Below, piece after piece: positions 1 to 5,351 of a stretch of DNA of 5,497 nucleotides. This DNA is from Halieaceae bacterium (GTDB lineage Bacteria; Pseudomonadota; Gammaproteobacteria; Pseudomonadales; Halieaceae), in contig JABIZW010000188.1 in assembly GCA_018666295.1 (NCBI GenBank), positions 1 through 5,497 on the forward strand. Direction: 5' to 3'. A program made the translations under genes and the position numbers. How positions within the stretch are numbered: the stretch's first letter is position 1; each line of letters begins with the position of its first letter. The notes below the pieces were generated by a model. The model saw nothing but the letters and a program-made list of their open reading frames with translations, made no database searches and was not told the DNA's origin.

Positions 1-1
1 C

Positions 2-349
2 GTCACCCCCAAAGGGAGCTTTCCTGAGATCGATAAAGGCGCGACGCTGACCTACCAAGGGGGAGATCAGTGGTCTCTCGCCAATTTAAATGGGCTTGAA
101 GCCGCGCGCTACAGCTGGTCAGACCTGCGTTACTCGATTTCGTGGAAGGCGTACTGCTTTAAGGATGAAGCGGAAAAAGCGACGTGGAGGGATCAATCTG
201 ACGATCTCACACTCGACGGCATTTTGGACGTGCTTGAGGCTGCCCTGAGGTCACGGGGCGTTCTGACAACTCAACGGCCCGACCCTTCGAGCTTTGCACA
301 AATGCTGGTCAGCGAATTTATTCGTTTCCCCATGGCCAAAGCAGGTTAG
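2..349 (+). CDS. C-terminal part of an unrecognised protein (5' truncated)
   Basis: Frame 2 is open from the left window edge to a TAG at 347-349, giving 115 residues with no start visible in the window. Codon use resembles that of the neighbouring genes, and the translation has the composition of a soluble globular protein, so I take it as the end of a real gene. The visible part is rich in aromatic residues. A core segment at about residues 22-52 reads like ...WSLANLNGLEAARYSW... followed by SISWKAYCF, and then a charged helix-like stretch (DDLTLDGILDVLEAALRSRG). It has no membrane segment and no cofactor motif that I recognise. The stop lies 8 bp from the stop of the convergent oxidoreductase gene. 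I do not know the family. An enzyme C-terminus such as a cupin or 2-oxoglutarate oxygenase would be a guess, so I assign no function. Confidence 0.75.
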   Translation, partial: VTPKGSFPEIDKGATLTYQGGDQWSLANLNGLEAARYSWSDLRYSISWKAYCFKDEAEKATWRDQSDDLTLDGILDVLEAALRSRGVLTTQRPDPSSFAQMLVSEFIRFPMAKAG

Positions 350-357
350 GACGCTGG

Positions 358-1479
358 CTAATCGACTGAGCGGGCCACGCCACGGTAAATCATACGTTGA
401 ACCACGGTGGGAAGCAGAACGTTATCCACTAACCACCGAGAGAGTCTCACCCGTTTACCCGTGTGTTGATGCAGTGTCAGTCCGTCCGCTTGAGGACCGA
501 CGATCGACCCCCATCGATTCGGTGGTGGTTTGTAAAACTGGTTAATCCGTTTCCCTGCGGCTTTTCGCTTGATGTTGTTGACCAAAACCCCGTAAGCCCA
601 ATTTCGTGCCGAAGATCGGTCGGGGTCCGTTGACGCAACATCGCCAATGGCGAATATCGTATCGCTGCCTTCGACTTCCAGCGTGGGCTGGGTTTTCACA
701 AAGCCCTCAGCATCCAGAAGTTCGGTGGGTAAAAACTGTGTATGAGGTTTCCGTCTGCCCACGGTCCATAAGATCGTTTCGGCCTCGGCTGATGCACCTG
801 ACTCGAAGTTGATCAAGCCGGAGTTAGGGGTTACCGATGGCACAATCGCGCGATCGTTGCTTTGTAGCGTCACCCCTGCGTCTTTCAGAATCTTGTCGTA
901 GTACGCTTGGACTGTAGGGTGGTATCCCGCCAGTGGTTGATCTCCCGAGAAGTAGAGAGTTACTTGTTTTGACGGGTCGGCACGGCGAATGTTGAGTGCA
1001 CAGCTGACACCACAGGGACCCCCACCCACGACAGCGATCGTCTTTGCCGCCTCAATGCGCGCGGCGTCTGCTTGAAGGGCGTCGTCAATTTCTTTTTGTG
1101 AACGAATCGAGTCGTCCCGCCAAAAGCCATTGGATGTGCCTGACGCAATGACCAAATAATCGTAGTGAATGATGCGTTCGAGGCCGTCAGGAAGTCGAAT
1201 GCGCACAGACCGTTGTTCCGGATTTACCCATTCTGCTTTTGCCTGAATAATCTCGACTGCGCTCAAGCCAAGGAAGCGTTTGAGTGGGGTGTTGTAATGG
1301 ACACTCCACCAGGGGAGATCTGTTAATCGCTTGCCGAGTTCCTGGCCGCTAACCAGGTTGGGCTTCGTCGTAATTCCAATGACCTTGAACTGTTTTACGA
1401 GCCGCGATGCGACGAGAACGCCGGTGTCTCCAAGTCCAATGATGGCCACTGTTTGAGCGGTTCTCTTTTGTCCTAACAT
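358..1479 (-). CDS. FAD/NAD(P)-dependent oxidoreductase, AIFM2/FSP1- and NDH-2-like
   Basis: This encodes a 373-residue two-dinucleotide-fold flavoprotein. What is seen: an N-terminal FAD-type Rossmann strand with GLGDTG (residues 15-20), an ASGT motif (112-115), a second nucleotide-binding loop GGGPCG (152-157), a WTVGRR segment (238-243), and the FAD-closing motif IFAIGDVAS (275-283). The order and spacing match the pyridine nucleotide-disulfide reductase superfamily. The closest match I recall is human FSP1/AIFM2, which has the same length, although the protein lacks the usual redox cysteine pair of disulfide reductases. The family transfers electrons from NAD(P)H through FAD to quinones or similar acceptors. 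The last 30 residues are basic and hydrophobic and could touch the membrane. Several cofactor residues deviate: D18 lies inside the first glycine loop, T37/T38 stand where an acidic ribose ligand is expected, and S159 replaces the usual Glu of GGGxxGVE. The start is supported by AAGG (1487-1490) 7 nt before the ATG. The substrate is unknown. Confidence 0.9.
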   Translation of the reverse strand: MLGQKRTAQTVAIIGLGDTGVLVASRLVKQFKVIGITTKPNLVSGQELGKRLTDLPWWSVHYNTPLKRFLGLSAVEIIQAKAEWVNPEQRSVRIRLPDGLERIIHYDYLVIASGTSNGFWRDDSIRSQKEIDDALQADAARIEAAKTIAVVGGGPCGVSCALNIRRADPSKQVTLYFSGDQPLAGYHPTVQAYYDKILKDAGVTLQSNDRAIVPSVTPNSGLINFESGASAEAETILWTVGRRKPHTQFLPTELLDAEGFVKTQPTLEVEGSDTIFAIGDVASTDPDRSSARNWAYGVLVNNIKRKAAGKRINQFYKPPPNRWGSIVGPQADGLTLHQHTGKRVRLSRWLVDNVLLPTVVQRMIYRGVARSVD

Positions 1480-1501
1480 TCAGTGACCTTAGGCGGAGTA
1501 T

Positions 1502-1531
1502 TCAACATGACATCACGATTTTGGATTTAAT
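1502..1531 (+). promoter_or_regulatory. Candidate sigma70 promoter for the GNAT gene
   Basis: TCAACA (1502-1507) matches TTGACA at 4 of 6 positions, and TTTAAT (1526-1531) matches TATAAT at 5 of 6, with an 18 bp spacer. It would start transcription near 1538 and leave a leader of about 50 nt before the ATG at 1591. It sits in the 111 bp divergent gap 1480-1590, where I find no convincing promoter for the oxidoreductase on the other strand. Matches of this quality occur by chance, so this is tentative. Confidence 0.3.
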
Positions 1532-1590
1532 GCGCACTCTGGGTGTACGCTCAAGCCCTGGACTTGTCTCTTCTGACCTAGGGGATCACT

Positions 1591-2040
1591 ATGACTGTAC
1601 GCGAGGCTTGGTTGAGCGATGTGGATGACATTGCCCCTTTGTTTAATGCTTACCGGATGTTCTACGAGCAGCCCAGCGATTTGGACGGGGCAAAGGCGTG
1701 GATTAGGGACAATATGGCCCTTAAACGCGCCACCCTTTTTGTGTATCAGGAAAACGACGTGATGTTGGGGTTCACTCAGCTGTATCCGGCGTTCTGCTCT
1801 GTCGAGATGAAGCCCTTTTATGTCCTTTACGACGTGTACGTTGACCCAACAGCTCGACAGAGGGGGGTTGCGTCAATGTTGCTAAGACACGCTCATGCGT
1901 GGGCAAAGATACAGGGTGCCACGCGCGTCGATCTTGAAACTGCACATGCCAATACCGCAGCGCAGTCGGTTTACGAGGCACTGGGTTACGCACTTGATTG
2001 TGAGTTTCGCAAATACAGTTTCGATACAGCCTCGTTATAA
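1591..2040 (+). CDS. GNAT-family N-acetyltransferase
   Basis: The 149-residue protein is a single GNAT (Gcn5-related) domain of normal length for the family. It would transfer an acetyl group from acetyl-CoA to an amine on an unknown small molecule or protein in the cytoplasm. The N-terminal strand and helix read VREAWLSDVDDIAPLFNAY (3-21). The central strand VLYDVYVDP (78-86) leads into the acetyl-CoA pyrophosphate loop R89-Q-R-G-V-A94, which fits the Q/R-x-x-G-x-G/A signature. The motif B region has N121, the tyrosine of SVYEALGY (Y128), and LGY at 131-133, as in many small-molecule acetyltransferases. The start ATG has AGGGGA (1580-1585) 5 nt upstream. Downstream, 65 bp separate it from the amidohydrolase on the same strand, so the two may be co-transcribed. 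The domain assignment is firm, but the substrate cannot be read from the sequence. Confidence 0.92.
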   Translation: MTVREAWLSDVDDIAPLFNAYRMFYEQPSDLDGAKAWIRDNMALKRATLFVYQENDVMLGFTQLYPAFCSVEMKPFYVLYDVYVDPTARQRGVASMLLRHAHAWAKIQGATRVDLETAHANTAAQSVYEALGYALDCEFRKYSFDTASL

Positions 2041-2050
2041 ACCTTGCACA

Positions 2051-2069
2051 CTGTTGGTTAACAGTAACC
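2051..2069 (+). other. Two overlapping, mutually exclusive small hairpins
   Basis: In the GNAT-amidohydrolase gap, CTGTT (2051-2055) can pair with AACAG (2060-2064) across a GGTT loop. Alternatively, GGTTA (2056-2060) can pair with TAACC (2065-2069) across an ACAG loop. Both stems have 5 bp and share bases, so only one can form at a time. The second is followed by GGGGTTTT (2071-2077 region), which only weakly resembles a terminator. The function is unknown and chance is a fair explanation. Confidence 0.25.
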
Positions 2070-2085
2070 GGGGTTTTCCAATAAA
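2058..2085 (+). promoter_or_regulatory. Candidate sigma70 promoter for the amidohydrolase gene
   Basis: TTAACA (2058-2063) matches TTGACA at 5 of 6 positions, and AATAAA (2080-2085) matches TATAAT at 4 of 6, with a 16 bp spacer. Transcription would begin near 2092, just upstream of the AGGTGG at 2095. If real, the amidohydrolase can be expressed apart from the GNAT gene, and the GTG at 2088 would lie upstream of the transcript start. The evidence is weak because it rests on consensus similarity only. Confidence 0.3.
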
Positions 2086-2094
2086 GAGTGGATC

Positions 2095-2100
2095 AGGTGG
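2095..2100 (+). promoter_or_regulatory. Ribosome binding site that decides the amidohydrolase start
   Basis: AGGTGG differs from AGGAGG at one base and lies 5 nt upstream of the ATG at 2106. The longer reading frame beginning with GTG at 2088 has no comparable site before it. The ATG is therefore the better start. It also gives an N-terminus beginning MFEKLRKKK, which is usual for a signal peptide. Confidence 0.6.
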
Positions 2101-2105
2101 ACTTT

Positions 2106-3764
2106 ATGTTTGAGAAATTAAGAAAAAAGAAGCCCAAGGAAAGACTGTCTCGACGTTTTTCTGCAGTAGGTGTGGCGCTAAGTCTAATACTCTCGTTTGA
2201 CGTGTTCAGTGCGACCGTCGAACCGGGTGAAGAGGGACCGTCACGATTTAAAGCCATGGGCGTTGTCATACCCAGTCCAGCACCTGATCGCATGGATACA
2301 GAGGGAGACGGTCCGTTCGACCGGTTGGTGGTTGAAAACGTCATGCTGGTTAATGGTCTCGGCGCGCCCCCGCGAGGTCCGGTATCGATTGTCATCTCGG
2401 GCGATACCATCGCTCAGATTGTCAGCTATCCGCCAAAACCGGTGCCCGGAGAGCACCGAGTGGATGCCCGCGGTATGACCGCCTTGCCCGGCTTCATCGA
2501 CGCGCACGTCCACATTGCGAATCCCTATGAAGGGGTTGTGGGGCCTATTACACCGCCGGAGTACGTGTTTAAGCTCTGGCTGGCACACGGTATTACCACT
2601 GTTCGCGACACGGGGTCGGTCATGGGTCTTGACTGGACGGTGAGCCACGCTGCGCGCGCCGCGCGAAACGAAATCGTTGCCCCCGATATTGTCCCGTTTG
2701 CTATGTTCCCTGGGACCTCGTTGGCTCAATTTGAAATCAGTGATGAGCAGGGCGCTCGGGACTGGGTTCGTGCTGTAAAGGCGCGCGGAGCAAAGGGTGT
2801 CAAGCTAAGGGGAGGTACCGAAGAGGCGTTAGCTGCGGTCTATGACGAAGCTCAACGGCTGGGTATGGGTACGGCCAGCCACCACGATCAAAATGGTGTG
2901 TATCACATGAACGTGCTCGATAGCGCGCGACTCGGGCTTGACAGCATGGAGCACTGGTACGGCCTGCCGGAAGCCATGTTTAACGATCGTACGATTCAAG
3001 ATTATCCGGCGGACTACAACTACTCGGACGAGCAGTGGCGTTTTGGCGAGGCGGGTAAACTGTGGAGCCAGTCAGCACAGCGCGGGACAAAGACGTGGCA
3101 GTCAACGATCGATGAGTTACTGGCGCGCGATTTTACGCTCGTCCCCACCTTCACAATCTATGAAGCAAACCGAGACGTAATGCGCGAGCGAAATGCCGAG
3201 TGGCACGAAGATTATACATTGCCCGCCCTGATGCGTTTCTTTGAGCCGGACCCGCGGTTACACGGGTCTTACCATTTTGACTGGACAACCGGCATGGAGG
3301 TGGCGTGGCGCGATAACTTTAAGCGATGGATGAGCTTTGTGAATGATTTTAAAAATGCCGGAGGGCGCGTCGCGACGGGCTCGGACTCGGGTTTTATCTA
3401 TAAGGTCTTTGGTTTTGGCTACATCCGGGAACTCGAAATGTTGCAGGAGGCTGGCTTTCATCCACTTGAGGTGGTTCAGGCGGCAACGCGCAACGGAGCA
3501 GAGTTACTGGGTATGGAGGGGGACATCGGTTCTATTTCCCCGGGGAAGCGAGCCGATATTGTGCTCGTCGAGGGTAACCCGATCTCTAATTTTAAGTTGC
3601 TGTACGGCACGGGCCACATGAAGCTCAATCGAGAAAAGGGCATTGTTGAGCGAGTGGGGGGCGTTTCCTACACGATAAAAGACGGCGTGGTTTACGATGC
3701 CAAGGCGCTGCTTTCGGACGTGCGTGAGATGGTTTCTGAGGCGCGCTCGGGCTTAGTGCCGTGA
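2106..3764 (+). CDS. Exported metal-dependent amidohydrolase (imidazolonepropionase/prolidase-like)
   Basis: This 552-residue protein starts with a likely Sec signal peptide: a basic region (residues 3-17, many Lys/Arg), a hydrophobic core (about 18-33) and a possible cleavage after VFSA (about residue 36). It should act in the periplasm or at the cell envelope. The rest is an amidohydrolase-superfamily TIM barrel with a composite beta sandwich. The metal ligands appear complete: the HVH pair H134/H136 in PGFIDAHVH, K233 in GVKLRGG (probably the carboxylated bridging lysine), H259 or H260 in ASHHD, H283 in SMEHWYG, and D427 in ATGSDSG. The C-terminal segment GSISPGKRADIVLVEGNP (475-492) is the usual return to the beta sandwich. 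Family members hydrolyse dipeptides with Pro or other C-terminal residues, or cyclic amides, but the substrate here is unknown. Residues about 290-335 form an aromatic-rich stretch (DYPADYNYSDEQW) that may shape the active-site lid. The GNAT gene is 65 bp upstream and a convergent MFS gene is downstream. Confidence 0.93.
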   Translation: MFEKLRKKKPKERLSRRFSAVGVALSLILSFDVFSATVEPGEEGPSRFKAMGVVIPSPAPDRMDTEGDGPFDRLVVENVMLVNGLGAPPRGPVSIVISGDTIAQIVSYPPKPVPGEHRVDARGMTALPGFIDAHVHIANPYEGVVGPITPPEYVFKLWLAHGITTVRDTGSVMGLDWTVSHAARAARNEIVAPDIVPFAMFPGTSLAQFEISDEQGARDWVRAVKARGAKGVKLRGGTEEALAAVYDEAQRLGMGTASHHDQNGVYHMNVLDSARLGLDSMEHWYGLPEAMFNDRTIQDYPADYNYSDEQWRFGEAGKLWSQSAQRGTKTWQSTIDELLARDFTLVPTFTIYEANRDVMRERNAEWHEDYTLPALMRFFEPDPRLHGSYHFDWTTGMEVAWRDNFKRWMSFVNDFKNAGGRVATGSDSGFIYKVFGFGYIRELEMLQEAGFHPLEVVQAATRNGAELLGMEGDIGSISPGKRADIVLVEGNPISNFKLLYGTGHMKLNREKGIVERVGGVSYTIKDGVVYDAKALLSDVREMVSEARSGLVP

Positions 3765-3793
3765 GACCTCAGTCATCGCGCTTTTTGTTTGTT
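3741..3793 (+). terminator. Weak candidate terminator between convergent genes
   Basis: GCGCG (3741-3745) can pair with CGCGC (3777-3781), and TTTTTGTTTGTT (3782-3793) follows at once, as in an intrinsic terminator. The loop is 31 nt, with only a small GGC/GCC inner stem, and the left arm lies inside the amidohydrolase coding sequence. This makes it a poor match to the class. The 54 bp gap 3765-3818 holds no better stem on either strand. Confidence 0.25.
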
Positions 3794-3818
3794 GTCTCGT
3801 CGTCGCAACGCCCTCAGC

Positions 3819-5177
3819 TTACAGTTTAGCGAAGGTCTTTTCTTCTCCTTCAAGCCCCAATTTATCATCGAGCTCGGCGACTTGGAGCGCTATTCGATCG
3901 CGAAGGCTTCCGCTCATACGGCGCCTCAGAATAATGGCCATAGCAGCCCCGACGGCGCCGACAACGGCAAGCGTCCCAAAGAGGTAGCGGTATCCTTCTG
4001 CCCCTGGGTACGAGTCTAAAATAAATCCCCAGAGCAGGTAGGCAAAAGAAGAGGGCGCGTACACCACAAAGGCGGCCACTGAGATCACTGAGCCGGAAAA
4101 CCTCGGGGGTAATCCCATCTCACCGTAAGGGGCGAAGTAGAGTGCGCGCATAAAGAAAACAGTAAACACAAGCGGCATCAAGAGCGCCATGGCGACCCAG
4201 GCAAATGATTGTGTGATGGGAAGGAGTGCCAGCAGAGTCCCAAGAACAGCGACGACCATGAGGCCGACCTGCATACCGCCCGATGAGCCTCCGAATAATT
4301 TATCAGTTGCAAACCCCGCAACAAATGCCGAGCTGATGCGCCCAAGCGAGGTCGAGATAACCCCGAAGATCGACGCTGCGATGACCGGCAACGTGTAGCT
4401 CTCGTTGAGATAGGTAATGTAAAACGGAAGACTGGTGTAGGCGAAATAAATGAAGAAGCCGATGATGCCTGCAAGCCATATCTCGGGTAGTGCCAGCGTG
4501 AATCTCATGCCTTCAAAGACCTCTTTCATCATCATGCCCGAAGATTCACTCGATTTGAGTAAGGATTCCTTGGGCAGCCTAAACCAACAGGTGATGCCCA
4601 GTAAGACCATGACACTGCCATTAATCATGAAGGCGACTTCGAGGCCTAAAACACTGTAGCCAAGCCACGCGTACAAGCCTAAGGTAATGGCGTTCTGAAG
4701 AAATTCTATCAGCCCACGACCACCCTCTAAAATCCCAAAGACCTTTGACTGATTGCCGTCTGATGTTGATTTTCGAACGGACGACAAAATAGCGGGCCAA
4801 AACGCGCCTTCACAGCAGATTGCCAGGACCAGCAGCAGTGACAGCAGAACGTTGAAATCTGACGTTTTGCCGAGAAAGAACGTCGTAATGCCCCCGATAA
4901 TCATGGTGACTGAGATAATCTGTTGGGGCGCATATCGATCTTGTACCCACGATAAGAGGACGTACATGACGTTGCTTGCAAATCCGTAGATCGACAAGAG
5001 CAGTCCGAATTGCGTTTTGGATACGTCCCACAATTCGAGTATCTGTGGCAGGAGTACGCCTTTCATGGCCAGCAGGGCAAACGTGAACTGGGAACAAAGC
5101 GTGATCAGCACGAAATTGAGAAGCAGGCGTCGTGACGCAAATATGGGTTGGTTTTCAGTATCGACAGTGCTGTTCAT
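3819..5177 (-). CDS. MFS transporter, sugar-phosphate-permease-like, 12 TM
   Basis: The 452-residue protein is a complete major facilitator superfamily permease of the inner membrane with about 12 hydrophobic segments, the first at about residues 17-45 and the last at about 398-417. The loop after TM2 carries a degenerate motif A (SWVQDRYAPQQ, D80-R81), and its partner loop after TM8 has AGFATDKLFGG (288-297). A central cytoplasmic loop with a Met/Ser/Lys-rich stretch lies at about 202-222. The segment LPPRFSGSVISVAAFVVYAP (356-375) resembles the corresponding TM11 region of GlpT/UhpT/YihN-type permeases as I remember them, where G-S/T-x-x-x-S-x-x-x-Y-x-P recurs. The substrate is unknown; an organic anion, sugar acid or peptide-like product would fit. 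A charged 35-residue tail (418-452) follows TM12. No strong ribosome binding site precedes the ATG (only GGGAA about 10 nt upstream). The gene is convergent with the amidohydrolase and divergent from a second MFS gene. Confidence 0.92.
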   Translation of the reverse strand: MNSTVDTENQPIFASRRLLLNFVLITLCSQFTFALLAMKGVLLPQILELWDVSKTQFGLLLSIYGFASNVMYVLLSWVQDRYAPQQIISVTMIIGGITTFFLGKTSDFNVLLSLLLVLAICCEGAFWPAILSSVRKSTSDGNQSKVFGILEGGRGLIEFLQNAITLGLYAWLGYSVLGLEVAFMINGSVMVLLGITCWFRLPKESLLKSSESSGMMMKEVFEGMRFTLALPEIWLAGIIGFFIYFAYTSLPFYITYLNESYTLPVIAASIFGVISTSLGRISSAFVAGFATDKLFGGSSGGMQVGLMVVAVLGTLLALLPITQSFAWVAMALLMPLVFTVFFMRALYFAPYGEMGLPPRFSGSVISVAAFVVYAPSSFAYLLWGFILDSYPGAEGYRYLFGTLAVVGAVGAAMAIILRRRMSGSLRDRIALQVAELDDKLGLEGEEKTFAKL

Positions 5178-5208
5178 CGCAATCGCGTTCCCGGAGGCGT
5201 GTTGCCAG

Positions 5209-5217
5209 ACTATAACA
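5209..5217 (-). promoter_or_regulatory. Candidate extended -10 promoter for the 3819-5177 transporter
   Basis: Read on the minus strand, this is TGTTATAGT: an extended -10 TG, one spacer base, then TATAGT (5 of 6 matches to TATAAT). It would start transcription near 5202 and leave a leader of about 25 nt before the ATG at 5177. No good -35 is seen at 16-18 bp, which extended -10 promoters tolerate. Confidence 0.4.
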
Positions 5218-5219
5218 GT

Positions 5220-5259
5220 GAATCAGCGGTTCGAATGTCTCTTTTCTGACGGTTGATTC
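5220..5259. repeat. Short inverted repeat GAATCA / TGATTC in divergent gap
   Basis: GAATCA (5220-5225) is the exact reverse complement of TGATTC (5254-5259), with a centre-to-centre distance of 34 bp. The interval also holds the palindrome TTCGAA (5230-5235) and two similar CGGTT-containing stretches (5227-5231 and 5250-5254). The position beside the candidate -10 of the minus-strand transporter would suit an operator. At 6 bp, a chance origin is quite possible. Confidence 0.25.
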
Positions 5260-5270
5260 GGACTATTTCA

Positions 5271-5323
5271 GCGCTGCACGGTTTCGAGATACCCTTTGGG
5301 CAACTGAGCTGCGCCTGCAGCGC
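5271..5323. repeat. 8-bp inverted repeat upstream of second MFS gene, with competing inner hairpin
   Basis: GCGCTGCA (5271-5278) is the exact reverse complement of TGCAGCGC (5316-5323), separated by 37 bp. The right arm also takes part in a local hairpin: GCTGC (5308-5312) with GCAGC (5317-5321) around a GCCT loop, so the long-range and local pairings exclude each other. The element ends about 14 nt before the AAGGG ribosome binding site of the plus-strand transporter. It could be a split operator or a leader structure. No binding protein is suggested by the sequence. Confidence 0.35.
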
Positions 5324-5351
5324 GTCGAACAATAATAAGGGTCTTAATTCT

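Noticed and set aside
156..160. Redox-active disulfide in the oxidoreductase, suggested by the CxxxC residues C156 and C160
   Set aside because: These positions are protein residue numbers. The pair lies in the nucleotide-binding loop helix, not in the FAD-domain position or with the CxxxxC or CxxC spacing of known disulfide reductases, so I do not call it a disulfide reductase.
294..545. Plus-strand open frame of 83 codons at the left end
   Set aside because: It overlaps the C-terminus of the frame-2 gene and the antisense of the oxidoreductase, its product is Arg/Ser/Pro-rich with no domain, and no ribosome binding site precedes it. I treat it as a shadow frame.
960..1148. Minus-strand 62-codon frame inside the oxidoreductase gene
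   Set aside because: It overlaps the same-strand coding sequence in another frame exactly where the conserved nucleotide-binding motif lies. The composition is basic and low in structure, so it is a shadow.
2088..2105. GTG at 2088 as the amidohydrolase start, adding six residues
   Set aside because: It has no Shine-Dalgarno sequence at proper spacing, and the ATG at 2106 has AGGTGG 5 nt upstream. The extra acidic residues would also spoil the basic n-region of the signal peptide.
2142..2175. Twin-arginine (Tat) export motif around SRRFSAV in the amidohydrolase N-terminus
   Set aside because: The Tat consensus needs S/T-R-R-x-F-L-K. Here F follows the arginines directly, and the L and K are absent. 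A Sec signal peptide explains the segment better.
2241..2729. Minus-strand open frame of 162 codons within the amidohydrolase gene
   Set aside because: It lies wholly antisense to a well-supported enzyme gene, and its product is rich in Arg, His and Asn with no recognisable domain. It is best explained as a by-product of the codon bias of the sense gene.
5017..5256. Plus-strand 79-codon frame across the start of the minus-strand MFS gene
   Set aside because: Most of it is antisense to the transporter N-terminus, no ribosome binding site fits, and it ends in the intergenic region without reaching the next gene.
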